64,000 bases of DNA from Leptidea sinapis (GCF_905404315.1 NC_066288.1:3472001-3536000), one strand, 5' to 3'; numbered from the stretch's first letter, positions 20,575 through 32,034 are shown. A program made the numbers and translations. Notes: generated by a model from the sequence alone, not told the origin.

Positions 20575-20970
20575 ACCTTTTTTAGGGTTCCGTAGTGAAA
20601 TGGCAAAAACGGAACCCTCATAGATTCGTCTTGTCTGTCTGACTGTCCGTGTATGTCACAGCCACTTGTTTCCAAAACTATAAGAACTGTTGAAACTTTG
20701 TAAGTAAATGTATTCTGTGAACCGCATTAACATTTTCACACAAAAGTAGAAAAAAAAGCAATATATTTTTGGGGTTTCCCAATACTTAGAACTGAAACTC
20801 AAAATTTATCTTTTAATCAACCCTGTATGAGTTACACATTTAATGATAAGTCCGAGACAAGTAAAAGTCTTTGATTGTTGTAAAAATGATATAATATTGA
20901 AAACAATGTAAAATAAACTGATAGATTCTAAAATGATATGTAAACGAGTTACGCGTGGCGTGATTGATTA
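20575..20970 (+). repeat. Dispersed repeat starting TTTTTTAGGGTTCCGTAG
   Basis: The opening TTTTTTAGGGTTCCGTAGTG, followed by ACGGAACCCTCATAG and TTGTCTGTCTGACTGTCCG, is a head I recognise from lepidopteran dispersed repeats. Only one copy is in the window, so its right limit is a guess. Confidence 0.4.
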
Positions 20971-20993
20971 CCGATGACGAACTGACTGTCTTA

Positions 20994-21303
20994 CGGCCGT
21001 TCCCAATATACTATCTACAGATAGAGATAAATTACTACCTTCTACTGTCAGTAATTAGCTGTCAATAATCTGAAGCTGTCCCAACATACCCGATAAGTCA
21101 TTCTTATCGCCTTATATTGGGACGCGTGAATTGCAATTTCCATACAAACTTTATATCGCTGGTAAGCTATACGTCGTCCCATTCACAGACAGCGTGCACG
21201 GATAAGGTGAGTTACCGTCGATAAGTTCATTGGGACAGAAAAGACAACGGTAGTTACGATTTTTATCTCAAGTAAGAGATAAACTGAATATTTGGAACGG
21301 CCG
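20994..21303 (+). repeat. Family C MITE, complete, with TA target duplication
   Basis: 310 bp flanked by TA on both sides (20992-20993 and 21304-21305). The ends are CGGCCGTTCCCAATATAC and the reverse complement of GAATATTTGGAACGGCCG, which match in 16 of 18 positions. There is no open frame. TA duplication plus short inverted ends fits a non-autonomous Tc1/mariner-like element. Partial copies lie at 14816 and 54935. Confidence 0.75.
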
Positions 21304-21589
21304 TAAATGACCTAAGTTCCATAAGACCCATGCTCGTGGGGTACGTATAAATGATGAGAACTCATTTGCACTGTATGATTTGAGCAAAAATATCTTTCCT
21401 TTTTCATTTAAATAATTTAATATCATTTTCCTTTCTATATAAGTACCTAACTTTAATATTATGTTACTCGTTGCTACGGAACCCCTCACGGGCGAGTTCG
21501 ACTCTCACCTGGCCGTTATTTTTGTCTTACTAAAAGTGTGATTTGTTTACATAACATCTAACGCGCGCTTACCATAATAACCAAGTATT

Positions 21590-22035
21590 TTTGGTAAGGC
21601 ACTTATTTTATCGAAATTGATTCATATAGAATTCTCTTTTAAGGCATTTCTTATATACTAGATACTACTACCGCTTCGGAAACAAATGGCGCTCTGTGAG
21701 AGAAGAAGCGGCGCAAGAAACTCTCCCAGCATTCCTTTTTTGCGCTTTTTCATCAAAATCAAATATACAAAATTGTACTGTCATCTATATTGCTATAAAA
21801 TAATCATAATCTAGTCCCAGGCTGTCCGATCACTTAGATATTCAGCTGTGGAGTAATAGGATTTACGACAGAGCCATTTTTTAATGAAGCAATTAAATTT
21901 ATTTATAGATAATGCCTGAACAGTGGCTGGGACTACATTATAAAAGTGTATACATTTACCGTTAAAGCTATTATGTATCTTATGAAGCCTACTAGAATTA
22001 GTTACAAGCAATCCCTTATTTCTAGTGTTATAATA
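21590..22035 (-). mobile_element. LINE 3' fragment (family D) with coding tail
   Basis: Reading 22035 to 21590: the end of an RT frame (22011-21811), then a 3' UTR holding CAAATGGCGCTCT-type sequence, ending near AAATAAGTGCCTT. Other copies show the tail unit ATGCCTTTT repeated (32325-32350). Copies lie at 31678, 32035, 49317 and 52563. Confidence 0.65.
21811..22011 (-). pseudogene. C-terminal end of LINE reverse transcriptase (family D)
   Basis: 66 residues, VTNSSRLHKIHNSFNGKC to STAEYLSDRTAWD. The pattern 'F.GK.IHFYNxVPxxVQALSxNKFxxxIKxWL' is the usual last block of insect non-LTR ORF2 proteins. The catalytic domains are absent through 5' truncation. Confidence 0.65.
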
Positions 22036-22324
22036 TTTGTGCCCCTATTCCTATAGATGTATTTTAATCTAGTAACTACCTATATATTTCATTGATGGTT
22101 AGGTTTATTAAACCGAGCAAAACTCAATCTGCTAGATTTTATCGAATTATTTAACATAATTAATACGACCTGTCTCAACTCACCATCGTCAAGCAGAATT
22201 ATTTTGCTTGATAGCACCAGTATGATACGAATTAAATATTTACAAGGAAGTTATAATATAAAGTATGTTATTATATTCCTCAATACTAAATTAATACAGT
22301 GTAGAAGGTTTTATTTTATTAAAA

Positions 22325-22350
22325 TCATTTATTCAAACAAAACAAATCTT
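22325..22350 (-). repeat. Family J LINE 3' terminus, cut off by family B
   Basis: TTATTCAAACAAAACAAATC is the 3' end of family J in reverse (as at 45206 and 59046). The rest of family J resumes at about 22972, after the family B insert. Confidence 0.6.
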
Positions 22351-22971
22351 TTTTTATGTCTTTATTTTTTTTATGGAATAGGAGGACAAACGAGCGTACG
22401 GGTCACCTGTTGTTAAGTGATCACCGCCGTCCACTCTCTTGCAACATCAGAGGAATCACAGGAGCGTTGCCGGCCTTTAAGGAAGGTGTACGCGCTTTTT
22501 TTGAAGGTACCCATGTCGTATCGTCCCGGAAACACCGCACAAGGAAGTTCATTCCAAAGCTTTGTAGTACGTGAAGAAAGCTCCTTGTAAACCGCACTGT
22601 GGAGGACTGCCACACATCCAGATGGTGGGGATGATATCCTAACTTATGGCGGGTCGTGTGAAGGTGGAATTCGGCGGCAGGAATTAGGTTAAACAGCTCT
22701 TCGGAACACTCCCCGTGATAAATGCGGTAGAAGACACACAATGAAGCGATGTCTCTACGCAACGCCAAGTGATCCAGCCGTCCACAGAGCACTGGGTCCC
22801 CGACAATTCGAGCTGCTCTGCGTTGCACGCGGTCAAATGGATCGAGCTGATACTGGGGTGCGCCAGACCAGAGATGACAGCAATACTCCATGTGTGGACG
22901 GACCTGCGCTTTGTACAGCGCTAGAATGTGGGCCGGCTTGAAGTATTGCCGTGCTCTATTAATGACGCCCT
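22351..22971 (-). mobile_element. Family B LINE 3' fragment, longest copy in the window
   Basis: Read from 22971 down to about 22351, it encodes a reverse-transcriptase C-terminus and ends in a T-rich tail region with TTATGGAATAGGAGGACAAA at the 3' end. It is inserted in the family J 3' UTR; AATCTT appears on both sides (about 22346-22351 and 22971-22976), fitting a target-site duplication. Confidence 0.7.
22421..22891 (-). pseudogene. Reverse transcriptase C-terminus (family B LINE)
   Basis: 156 residues: MEYCCHLWSGAPQYQLDPFD, VQRRAARIVGDP, then LALRRDIASLCVFYRIYHGE, CSEELFNLIP, HKLGYHPHHLDV and SSTVRFTRSF. The frame then shifts; the continuation LWNELPCAVFPGRYDMGTFK is in another frame (22413-22613). 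This is the well-known C-terminal block of jockey/R1-like lepidopteran LINEs. With no catalytic domain it cannot be active. Confidence 0.72.
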
Positions 22972-23220
22972 AATCTTATAACTATATTTACAATACTATG
23001 ACTTCATAAAATTAAAACTATCATTACGTAGAAGCGTACCAAGAATACTGACAGCATTACCGCAAGGCTGATCCGTTGACCGAAATAGCTGCCAGTGCTT
23101 GGGTTTCCAGTAGCCTTATTGTGGCGCGAATTTTGTACATTCTCCGCGCCTCTGGGCCCCACGGGCCAAGTGTCTCGACACCAAACGGCACGAAGATGTA
23201 TGACTCACTGAGACCAATAT
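22972..23220 (-). mobile_element. Family J LINE 3' part
   Basis: On the minus strand this carries a decayed frame reading VETLGPWGP, then MYKIRATIRLLE, followed by a 3' UTR through AGTATTGTAAATATAG. It matches 45200-45580. Confidence 0.6.
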
Positions 23221-23414
23221 TTAATTAATGTAATAAACATGAATGAAGTAAATATTTATTAGTAGGTACATACCAATATAACAATGAGGAAAATTTATTT
23301 TTTTGTATGTAATACTGGTTTTAACAATTCATTCATTAGTGGGATTGTATTATTACATACGCTGTATTTTATTTATGAGTGATCCCCATGTAAATTTTAA
23401 TAAAGTAGAAATAT
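23221..23414. other. Non-coding stretch
   Basis: AT-rich, nothing recognised. Confidence 0.4.
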
Positions 23415-23580
23415 ACAAATGAGTTAAGTTTTCTTTAGTGTTAATTTCGCCAATATGTCACGTGTTGTCTCGCCAAAATCTGGCACGAGACGAGTCTCGT
23501 GTAGAGACGAAACACGTGTCGAATTGTTTTAAAAACAAATATTGGCGGAATTAACACTAATGAAAACTTAAATCATTTGT
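23415..23580. repeat. Fold-back element with 42-bp arms
   Basis: Left arm 23415-23456 (ACAAATGAGTTAAGTTTTC to CGCCAATAT) and right arm 23539-23580 are inverted copies with about four mismatches. Inside the 80-bp loop, CACGTGTTGTCTCG and GAGACGAAACACGTG form a second, smaller pair. The right flank up to 23640 is shared with 1170-1230. Confidence 0.75.
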
Positions 23581-23816
23581 ATAATTATCGATTTCCGCAA
23601 AGTAACGCCTAATTCAACAAATTTTCTTAAAAGTAGAAATAATTTGTAGGCATCATACACACATCATAGTAAATTTTTGTTTGCAACACTTTGCTGTCAA
23701 AAAGAGCTAGGCGTTATATTTCGTATTGTGTTTACATCAAACTACATGCAGCCCGAAGCCATATTTGCTTGTTCCTAAGTAATTAAAATTGTTTGTAGAA
23801 CATCTTTATAATATAC

Positions 23817-24150
23817 TAGCTGACCCAACAGACGTTGTTCTGTACGTAATAAATAAAATACTGTTTTTTATGAATTTAAATTTTAAAATATGCTCCCTGT
23901 TGTTATAATGAAATTGTTTCACAGCAGAACTGTCAAACCGTCAATAAATTATATAAAATATGTCCATACAAAACAAATATTGGAAATAAAAATAATTATG
24001 GATCCCAAATCGAAATAAAAACAATCCTATCTCTCAAGTTGGACTAAACTGCTCTCCATGAAGTAATCCCCATTAAAATCCGTTCATTAATTTAGGAGTT
24101 CACTGGAATCAAATATCAGGACACTGAATTTATATATATAAAGAAGATAG
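23817..24150 (-). repeat. Family H-like repeat (CTAGCTGACCC start)
   Basis: Begins CTAGCTGACCCAACAGACG, contains CACAGCAGAACTGTCAAAC and AAAATCCGTTCATTAATTTA, and ends TTTATATATATAAAGAAGAT. Same layout as 28793-29165 and, inverted, 55850-56195. Confidence 0.6.
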
Positions 24151-24189
24151 GCCACCCCAGTGGGAATAAAGCGTCCTCTGTTTCCACTG

Positions 24190-24442
24190 GAGCGGCAGTT
24201 TGATAGCAAATAGCCAGGTTTTCCCAGTTTCCTGGATTCTCCCCCACACACGTTATGTATTAGTTTTTAAGTATAATAAAGTTTTATCCCTCAAAACGTA
24301 GATAGGGTTGTAGAAATAAGGTTTCTGATACCTACATATATAAGGCTTAATTGTAAATTACTTTAATAAGTAGATTATAAGTAATTTTGTATATATATTT
24401 TACTATCAAATATAGAAATTTGGAATTTGATTTTTTTTTCTG
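24190..24442 (+). repeat. Family K repeat, copy 2
   Basis: Near-identical to 11040-11285 from AGCAAATAGCCAGGTTTTCC to GGAATTTGATTTTTTTT. The flanks differ on both sides, which supports transposition rather than segmental duplication. Confidence 0.65.
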
Positions 24443-24984
24443 GAGCGGCGGTTACTGTCGATCACTACGTCACTGCTACTGGAACAGTCTGCAGCCACTT
24501 CTGAATTATTAAATTATAATAATAAAATAATTGATATCAATTTCAATTTCAATTTGTTTCACAAATTGTCAATTTTTATGGGACCAAATGGCAATTATCC
24601 CGCATCAAACTAAAGAATCACGTGAATCGGATCACAAATGTCAGCGTAATCTGTGTACATACATAAAAAAAGATTGAGAAACTCTTCCTTTTTGAAGTCG
24701 GTTAAAAGTACATATTCATTGTATATGTACATACTTCAAAGATGTTACATAAGTAATTTGGTTGGACTATCTGTATCTGTCAAAAGCAGCACGCATGAGA
24801 CGTGCTTTAATTGTATAAAGAACATATTGTAGAGAATGATTTCGCGCTCTTCTTCACAAAACAATATTTACAATTACAATATAATAATGGAACGTGATTA
24901 TTAACTTTTCTGTACTTTTAGAAGTTTCATTTTTAGCATATTTTGAATTACTGCCACAGTCAGCATGTCGGTTGTGCTTCGACA

Positions 24985-25390
24985 ATACTAAATATAAATC
25001 ATCCTTTTGGTGATCTTTGGGGAGGCCTTTTTCCACTGCTGGACAAAGGCCCAAAGATCGCCATGACGATCGGTTCTACGCTGCCCTCATCCAACCAATT
25101 CCGGCGATCTTGACCAGATCATCGGTCCATTTTGTGGGGGGCCTACTAACACTACGTATTCCGGTACGTGGTCGTCATTGGAGAACTTAACTGCCCCAAC
25201 TCCTGTCCTGCCAACTGCCACTTCAGTTTCGCAACTACTGGGCTATGTCGGTGAAATTGGTTCTCCTCATAACTGATTCGATCTCGTAGTGAAACTCCGA
25301 GCAAAGCCCTTCCCTTCTGAGCAAGCATGAGCTTCCTCATGAAATATAAATATCTGCGGCCATATTTGATTGAAGTGTAAAAAACCAATT
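24985..25390 (-). mobile_element. Family I LINE 3' end with coding tail
   Basis: Read on the minus strand, AQKGRALLGVSLRDRISYEE then VVAKLKWQLAGQ is a reverse-transcriptase C-terminal region, followed in another frame by the DDLVKIAG and AAQDRS block near 25050-25125. Frames are shifted at least twice. This copy extends further 5' than those at 10255 and 39885. Confidence 0.65.
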
Positions 25391-25720
25391 GTTGTTGAAC
25401 ATAATTCCATACTGCCCAGCACAGTAATATTTAATGAACAACGATTAACGAACGTACATCACATACGTATTAAGCAGTAGGCTAATAACATAATATATAT
25501 GACTATTTTTCTATTTATTTTTATGTATCGACACCGGAAAAACCATATCTCCAAACTTTTACTTTCATATATTTGCTGTCAGTTGTCACATGAATCATGA
25601 TAAGATGAACAATAGATTCAATATATTTCGCCTCGAACAAATATTATTAGAGTGGTGTGATAATGTATAGTTGAACAAGACAAACATGTGTATGGTAAAA
25701 TATGGTATCATTTCATTTTT
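25391..25720. other. Non-coding stretch
   Basis: Nothing recognised. Confidence 0.35.
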
Positions 25721-26176
25721 AACCGACTTTAAAAAGAAGGAGGTTCTCAATTTGTCGGCATGTTTTTTTTTGTTACCTCAAAACTTTCGACTGGGTGAAC
25801 CGATTTTGATAATTCTTTTTTTATTTGAAAGCTGGTGCTTCCCGTGTGGTCCCATTGTAATTTGGTCTAGATCTGACGGTGGAATCCATGAGAAAACTTA
25901 AATTTGCTATACATACCTATAGCAAAGTGTACGTTTATTGTAATTTTTGGAGTTGGTGTCATCCAAGATAGGTCTGCAACTACATACATAGTTATAGGTG
26001 AGATGTGCTTGAGTTGTGAGGAGGCGAGAGGCGAGAGCGGGTCGCGGCAGAAGGACACCGATTCCAAAAATAACAATAATCGTAATTAGAATTAGATTAA
26101 TTAATTAGATTGTATAAAAATACGCAATTATTTTTATACCGTTTAGTTTTTTTGTTTAGTGTTTTTGATGTCGGTT
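25721..26176 (+). repeat. Family M inverted-repeat element, complete
   Basis: 456 bp between AACCGACTTTAAAAA and TTTTTGATGTCGGTT (13 of 15 positions inverted-complementary). The inner head AAGGAGGTTCTCAATTTGTC and tail GGACACCGATTCCAAAAATA recur at 43085 (head) and 3985 (tail). No coding frame. I recognise it as a common lepidopteran dispersed repeat; superfamily not assigned. Confidence 0.7.
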
Positions 26177-27185
26177 GTTACTTTGTTAAAAAAAAAATTA
26201 TTATTATATAATACAAAATTAAGATTTATACAAATCTATGTATATTATATGAAAATTGCTTTTCTTTCAGGCAATTCAATTAAACAATAAATGCTTACTG
26301 AATGTATTGGGATGGGATTATATATACCATATATAACCAAACTACCATTCACATTTTTCGTAGATGCTTCAAATATACTTATTCCTTTAATGAATTTTAT
26401 TTACCTTTTGCCCTTTTTCTTTATTGAGAGTTGAGAAAAAATCAATGCCACTCTCTGAAATCAGAACTTGAAGCTTCATAATTTTGCATCTATGTAAAGT
26501 GATGCAACAAAAATACTATTTAATATGTTATTTTTTTCTAAAATTGAGTTATTAATTAAATTGACGTCAATAAAAATCTATTTGTAAATTTTATTACATT
26601 TGGTCTATATATACGTTATGTGAATACTTCTTTTCAAAAGATAACAATTATCCCCGGAAGCAAATTGCTCCGCTAGTTCCACCGGTTCGAAGATGTATGT
26701 TTGGAGCGAACTCTCCTATTCCTAAGCTGTGCAAGATGGTAAACATATATAGCGATTATATCGATATTAATTTCACGACTTCTGTCTATACAGTTCGTAA
26801 ATTATTTGTATGTAAGTTTAGTGAATAAAATGTAGTCATAATAATTATATTTCTCAGTTTTATAATATACATAATTATCTTAAATAATAATAATTTAAAA
26901 CCAAACCAATCAATTTAACCATTATTACTTGTTGGCATATAAGTTTTTTTCCTCTTAAATTAATATTTACTTTGTGAAAATTATTAAAGCATGTGGTAGA
27001 TACCTGTAATTGTTTGTTACATTAAGTACATTATATTTAGTTGTACTATAAATATATAACGCATCAATGTAAACAAATGTTGGTATTTCTAAATAAATAA
27101 ATAAATAAATAAACAATAATAAAATAAAAACATTGTTTTTTAGTTATTTTAAACAATCTCAAACAAGAGGTTATTTTTCGCGCTA
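26177..27185. other. AT-rich non-coding stretch with an AAAT microsatellite
   Basis: AAATAAATAAATAAATAAAT lies at about 27091-27113. No gene or shared repeat recognised. Confidence 0.45.
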
Positions 27186-27768
27186 TTTTTAACCTAGATT
27201 CAAAGGAATCGTTGAGAGCATAATTTAAAGAAATTAACATCTTAATTGTTGCCTCTCAATATATTCTTGATAATGTTAAGTTAAGTATATGCATAGGCAC
27301 ATAAGTGAATTTGCTAGAAACTGTCATAACCATAATGTTAACACCAGGAACAAACATAAACTTATAATGCCTATTACTCGGCTAAGTCGAGTTGGTTAGT
27401 CTTTTTTCGTCTTTCATCGCCGCACGATGAATATGCTTTTATAACAAGATTTCAGAAAATGTTACGAAATTCAAAAGAATTGTTAAAAAACGTTTGTGTC
27501 GTAAATGTTATTCTAACATAAATTACTTTCTTAATGAGACTACAGATTGGGAACGGAGCGCCCTCAAGCTAGTAAATAAATAATTTTGATGTACGATATT
27601 ACATTGTAACCATATATTTATGGAAAAAAAAGAAGCCGCTGAGATTCTTTCAGCCATCCTTCTCAGGTCTGAGTCATATTTTTCGAATGGGTGGTAGTTT
27701 TTGACTTTCAATAAGTGATATAATATTCTATTTTGAATAAAAATATTTGAATTTGAATTAGCGAGATG
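27186..27768 (+). mobile_element. Family E LINE 3' end, with natural tail
   Basis: Holds the same coding tail as 3780 (decayed: MPITRLSRV, then shifted frames to NDFLNxTTDWE) and a 3' UTR (GAAGCCGCTGAGATTCTTTC, GGGTGGTAGTTTTTGACTTT), ending ATATTTGAATTTGAAT. The TTTGAAT doublet is the LINE's tandem 3' tail. About 30 bp replace the YNK region at 27400-27430. Confidence 0.65.
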
Positions 27769-27974
27769 GCAGATGACAAAATAAGTCAGTACGAAGCGAT
27801 CATTTTTCTCTGTTATTAATGAATAAAAAAAACTTCATTAACGTTATATTTTATTTTTTAATAGCTATGGTTGCATAACGACATCCAGTTTAAAGAAAAA
27901 GTAGATTGATAATAGCAATGAGCGAACACTAGATAACAAATTCAATAAATATCAGAGTGAACTCCGAATCCAAA

Positions 27975-28296
27975 TCCGAGTTTTTTTTTATGAAAATACG
28001 CGACAAGACGAGCAGGACGTTCAGCTGATGGTAATTGATACGCCCTGCCCATTATTATGCAGTGCCGCTCGGGATTCTTGAAAAACCCCAATAATTCCGA
28101 ATGGCACACAACTGCGCTCGTCACCTTGAGACATAAGATGCTAAGTCTCATTTGCCCAGTAATTTCACTAGCTACTTCCCTTCAGACCGAAACACAGTAA
28201 TGCTTACACATTACTGCTTCACGGCAGAAATAGGTGCCGTTGCGGTACCCATAATATAGCCGGCATCCTGTGCAAAGTAGCCTCCCACTGGTATGC
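27975..28296 (-). repeat. Family A element, full length
   Basis: From TTTTTATGAAAATACGCGAC to GTAGCCTCCCACTGGT; all blocks of the family present. Confidence 0.78.
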
Positions 28297-28792
28297 AATA
28301 ATTATGCTTTGTTCACGCTTACTACAAAATTATAGGTGAACAGCATTCATTAATAAAATCCAGTTTTTCTTATTTCAATAAAACACCGAAATCAAGAATT
28401 ACTCCATCTCAAGGCCACGATTCTTGTTTCGTTTCAAAATAAAGAATTTATTAATATTTATGAGGAACTAGTCGAAGATGACAAATAAAAGAACCCACAG
28501 ACGATTATAGCAAATCGTTTGAATGCGATGACTGAGCAAATGAAAGGTTTTAAATATAAGAAACTTTAAACAAACAAGTTTCAAGATAATATACTTTATA
28601 TGCAAGCAAACAATTCATAAGTTATAAAGAGTTGAACGTAAACTTGTCGTGGTATTGCGATTTGCAAGTGGCAACGAACTATTCGAGTCATTGATATTTT
28701 AGATTATCTAGCGTAGGTAAGTGTTGTTGGTACATCTAAACTTCCAACTAACTAATTGTAATTATAGTTGAGTTATGTATTTTTTTATGAGA

Positions 28793-29165
28793 AACTAGCT
28801 GACCCGACTGACGTTGTTCTGTATATAATAAATAAAATAATGTTTTTATATAATTTTGTCAATAATATATCATAACATCAAAAATTACTTCGTAAAATAT
28901 GCACCCAGCTGCCGTAATGAAATTGCTTCACAGCAGAACTGTCAAACTGTGCATAAATAAATTCTCTCATAGAAATTATGTATGGACACATCAAAGGAAA
29001 AACAAATTTGTAGTTATTATTTAATTTAGCATCACTTTCCTGTTTATTCACCTTTTAAACCTTCTCTGGGCTTCCACAAATAATTCAAGACCAAAATTAG
29101 CCAAATCGGTCCAGCCGTTCTCGAGTTTTAGCGAGACTAACGAACAGCAATTCATTTTTATATAT
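28793..29165 (-). repeat. Family H-like repeat
   Basis: CTAGCTGACCCGACTGACG, CACAGCAGAACTGTCAAAC, GTCCAGCCGTTCTCGAGTTT, and a TATATATATA end at 29158. A second repeat starts immediately after, with TAGTGGACCCAACAGACG. Confidence 0.6.
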
Positions 29166-29600
29166 ATACTAGTGGACCCAACAGACGTTGTCCTGTACAC
29201 ACGTCAAAAATCGGTCCAGCCGTTAGGAGTTCACTAACATACTCATGAGCTGGAGAATTATATTATATGGACGGAATTGAGAATCTAAACCAATCTCAAA
29301 TTCACTGAAACAAACAAAAAAATCATCCAGGTCCAGCCGTTTAGGAGGTAGTTTAATTGTGAATCTAAACCATTCTCGAATCCACCTGAAGACACACACC
29401 AATCTCAAATTCACTGGAACACACAAAAATATCATTAAAATCGGTCCAGCCGTTTAGGAGGTAGTTCAATTGTGAATCTAAACCATCCTCGAATTCCCTT
29501 GAACTCACACAAAAAATTTCATCAAAATCAGTCCAGCCGTCTAGGAGGGGTTCAGTGACATACACACGCACACAAGAATTATATTTATAAAGATAGATAA
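29166..29600 (-). repeat. Family H-like repeat with internal tandem expansion
   Basis: The GGTCCAGCCG block occurs at 29213, 29330, 29443 and 29530 (spacings of about 117, 113 and 87 bp). Between the blocks, GAATCTAAACCA and AATCTCAAATTCACTG recur. The normal single block has been expanded to about 3.5 units. Confidence 0.65.
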
Positions 29601-29624
29601 TTGTCGAGATGTACAAGACGTGCA

Positions 29625-29771
29625 CCTGATTGTAAGATTGATATGAATCCCTTTTTTTTTAATCCTCACGAAAATAATTGAAGTAAATCGCAGTTGAAAG
29701 CAAAATCAATTGCACTCGTCACTGTGAGATGTAAGATTTGAAGTCTCATTAGCCCAGTAATTTCACTATCT
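29625..29771 (-). repeat. Decayed family A fragment
   Basis: GCACTCGTCACTGTGAGATG, then AAGTCTCATTAGCCCAGTAA, stopped at TTTCACTATC by the family B piece that begins at 29772. Confidence 0.5.
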
Positions 29772-29895
29772 TTTTTTATGGAAGAGAGGACAAACGAGCG
29801 TACGAGTCACCTGGTGTTAAGTGTTCACCGGCGCCCACATTCTCTTGCAACACCAAAGGAATCAATGCAGCCTTGGGCCGGCCGTTTAGAAAATA
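29772..29895 (-). mobile_element. Family B LINE, extreme 3' end only
   Basis: TTTTTTTATGGAAGAGAGGA, CAAACGAGCGTACGAGTCAC and CTCTTGCAACACCAAAGGAA, about 120 bp. It interrupts the family A fragment just before it; what follows is not the rest of A. Confidence 0.6.
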
Positions 29896-30044
29896 CCAAG
29901 ATCTATGGGCTCCATGCCTTAACTTTAGGTTACTTATGAAACGGCACGTACAGTTTATTCTTCTTAGTTCTTGAATTGAATGAGTTCAAATCATAATTTT
30001 TATTGAGTTTAGTAATATTTTTTGCAACAGACAACTATATATAT

Positions 30045-30240
30045 ATACAATGAAAATGGTCTTCGTTTGAGGCTCAATCACGACTAAACCGCTGGTCGTA
30101 TCGACATGAAACTACCACCATTCGATGCGAAATTTATCCTAGATGGTTTATGGCTACTTATTTCGAATTCCAAAGTTCCAAAATTTGCCCAGCTAAGATG
30201 GCGGGAAAGGCTAGTTATATTCATATATATGTGTTGTGAG
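30045..30240 (+). repeat. Family L repeat, copy 1
   Basis: GTCGTATCGACATGAAACTA, ATTCGATGCGAAATTTATCC and ATGGCTACTTATTTCGAATT recur, diverged, at 53935-54080. Confidence 0.55.
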
Positions 30241-31677
30241 GGAAGGGCTGTGATGATTATCAACTTGACTGTTTTCCGAAGAAAGTCGCTTGGTCGCTTA
30301 TTATGAATACTAATAGCCCTTTTTTGGAGCACAAAAAAAGATAAAATAAGGAGTTCCGTTCTATTTTGTTCTGTTTGATTGTACGCGACAGTTCATTGTA
30401 AATCTCATAGACGGTTTATGTGATGCTTAAGTTTGTGTCATACTTACATTAAGCCAAGAACTTATAATTATGTAAATGAAGTAACCTGATAACGTCTACC
30501 GAAATATCAACTACAGTTTTATTACAGATTCACGCGTAAATTGGAATAAATCTAAAAATAACTTGACTCTTATTACTATTAGCAGCAAGGATCACTATAC
30601 ATATTTCGTCGTAGAATTTGTTTATACTCCTACAATTTAAATTTGATCCGATGAATAAACAATATTACGCACCAAAGAGCATTGTATTTAAATTAACTTC
30701 ATGTCATTACTAAAGTTAAAACGGGGTCAAAGGTGGTATTGCTTTTTTCAGTAATTTTCTTAGTCGATTAACTCATTGAATTCCATTAAATACTGCTAAC
30801 AATAACAGATGAATCTAAAACATAATAACATATTATATAGTATTAACACTTACGATACTGTTAATAATTGTTTATTATTTTAATAGGTTGATATTGTTGT
30901 TTATGATGCTCTCCAGTGAAATATTCAGAATAAAATTTAGCTATTTATCTTTATTCCCTTACCGCAGATTCTGTTCATATTAAATTTCACAAGACAACAG
31001 TTTCGTATTTTATCCATAAAAGAGTAACAGAAGTACAGTCAGGAGGACATTTTACATTTATGTATTTTTTTTAATGATAAGTGAGATCACGGGTAGTGAT
31101 CACCGCCGTTGATTCTTTTCTGGAAGTTTGACACATTTAGACAAACGACGGCGAAAGACAGTTGTGAACGAAAGAGAGAGTATATGTGGCGAGGAGAGTG
31201 AGTGAGAAGGAAGACATGCCGAAGATGTTCATTCGTCGTTGTTGTCCTAATAACTGTTGAATTATGAATTCTAAATCAGTTATATTCTGAATACTTAATT
31301 TACGGCTTTAATCGCGCCTGTTTTTGTATTTTGCTTAAGTAGTAAAGCAAAAAAGCTAATTAATTTTATTGTTCTGAAAATATAGTGTAATGAACACTGG
31401 GAGGTCTATTTTTGCTGTATTATAGACTGCAACGGCAAAAAACTTAATAAGGGCTGTCGTACACCCACGCAACGCAATAGTTATTTGGAAAAAATATTAT
31501 TGAAGAAATATAATTAATAAGAATCCAATTATGTTTTATAGAAATAATTGAAATTAAAATAAATATGTTTGTCTTTTGTTTATAGTCCCAATTAACTGTT
31601 AACTGTTTCGTTCACGTGCTAGACTAACATTGAATGGGATTTATTTTGTAATTTTTTGGTTTACTTTTTAAAATCAT
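30241..31677. other. Non-coding stretch
   Basis: AT-rich. A short piece at 31095-31115 (GTGATCACCGCCG) resembles family B but is too short to call. No gene recognised. Confidence 0.4.
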
Positions 31678-31998
31678 AAAAGGCATTCATTTTATCGAAA
31701 TTGATTCCTTTAGAGTTCTTTTTGAAGTCATTTCTAATACACTAGCTTCGGAAACAAATGGCGCTCTGAGAGAGAGGAAGCGGCGCTAGAAACTCTCCAG
31801 CATTCTTTTTTTGCGCTCTTTTTAATAAAATATAAAATATTGTACTGCCATTGCTATTGCTATAAAAAAATCATAATCTTGTCCCAGGCTCTCCCATCAC
31901 TTAGATATTCAGCTGTGGAGTAGTAGGATGTACGACAGAGCCATTTTTTATTATATTTATTTATAGATAATGACTGAACAGTGGCTGAGACTTTATTA
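31678..31998 (-). mobile_element. Family D LINE 3' fragment, left arm of an inverted pair
   Basis: From AAGGCATTCATTTTATCGAA through GCTGTGGAGTAGTAGGATG to ATAGATAATGACTGAACAGT. Read on the minus strand it is the 3' end, with its tail at 31678. Confidence 0.65.
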
Positions 31999-32034
31999 TA
32001 AAAGTGTATACATAAGATACATAACAGCTTTAAG

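Noticed and set aside
22204..22416. 70-codon plus-strand frame
   Set aside because: AT-rich chance frame running into the family B 3' end.
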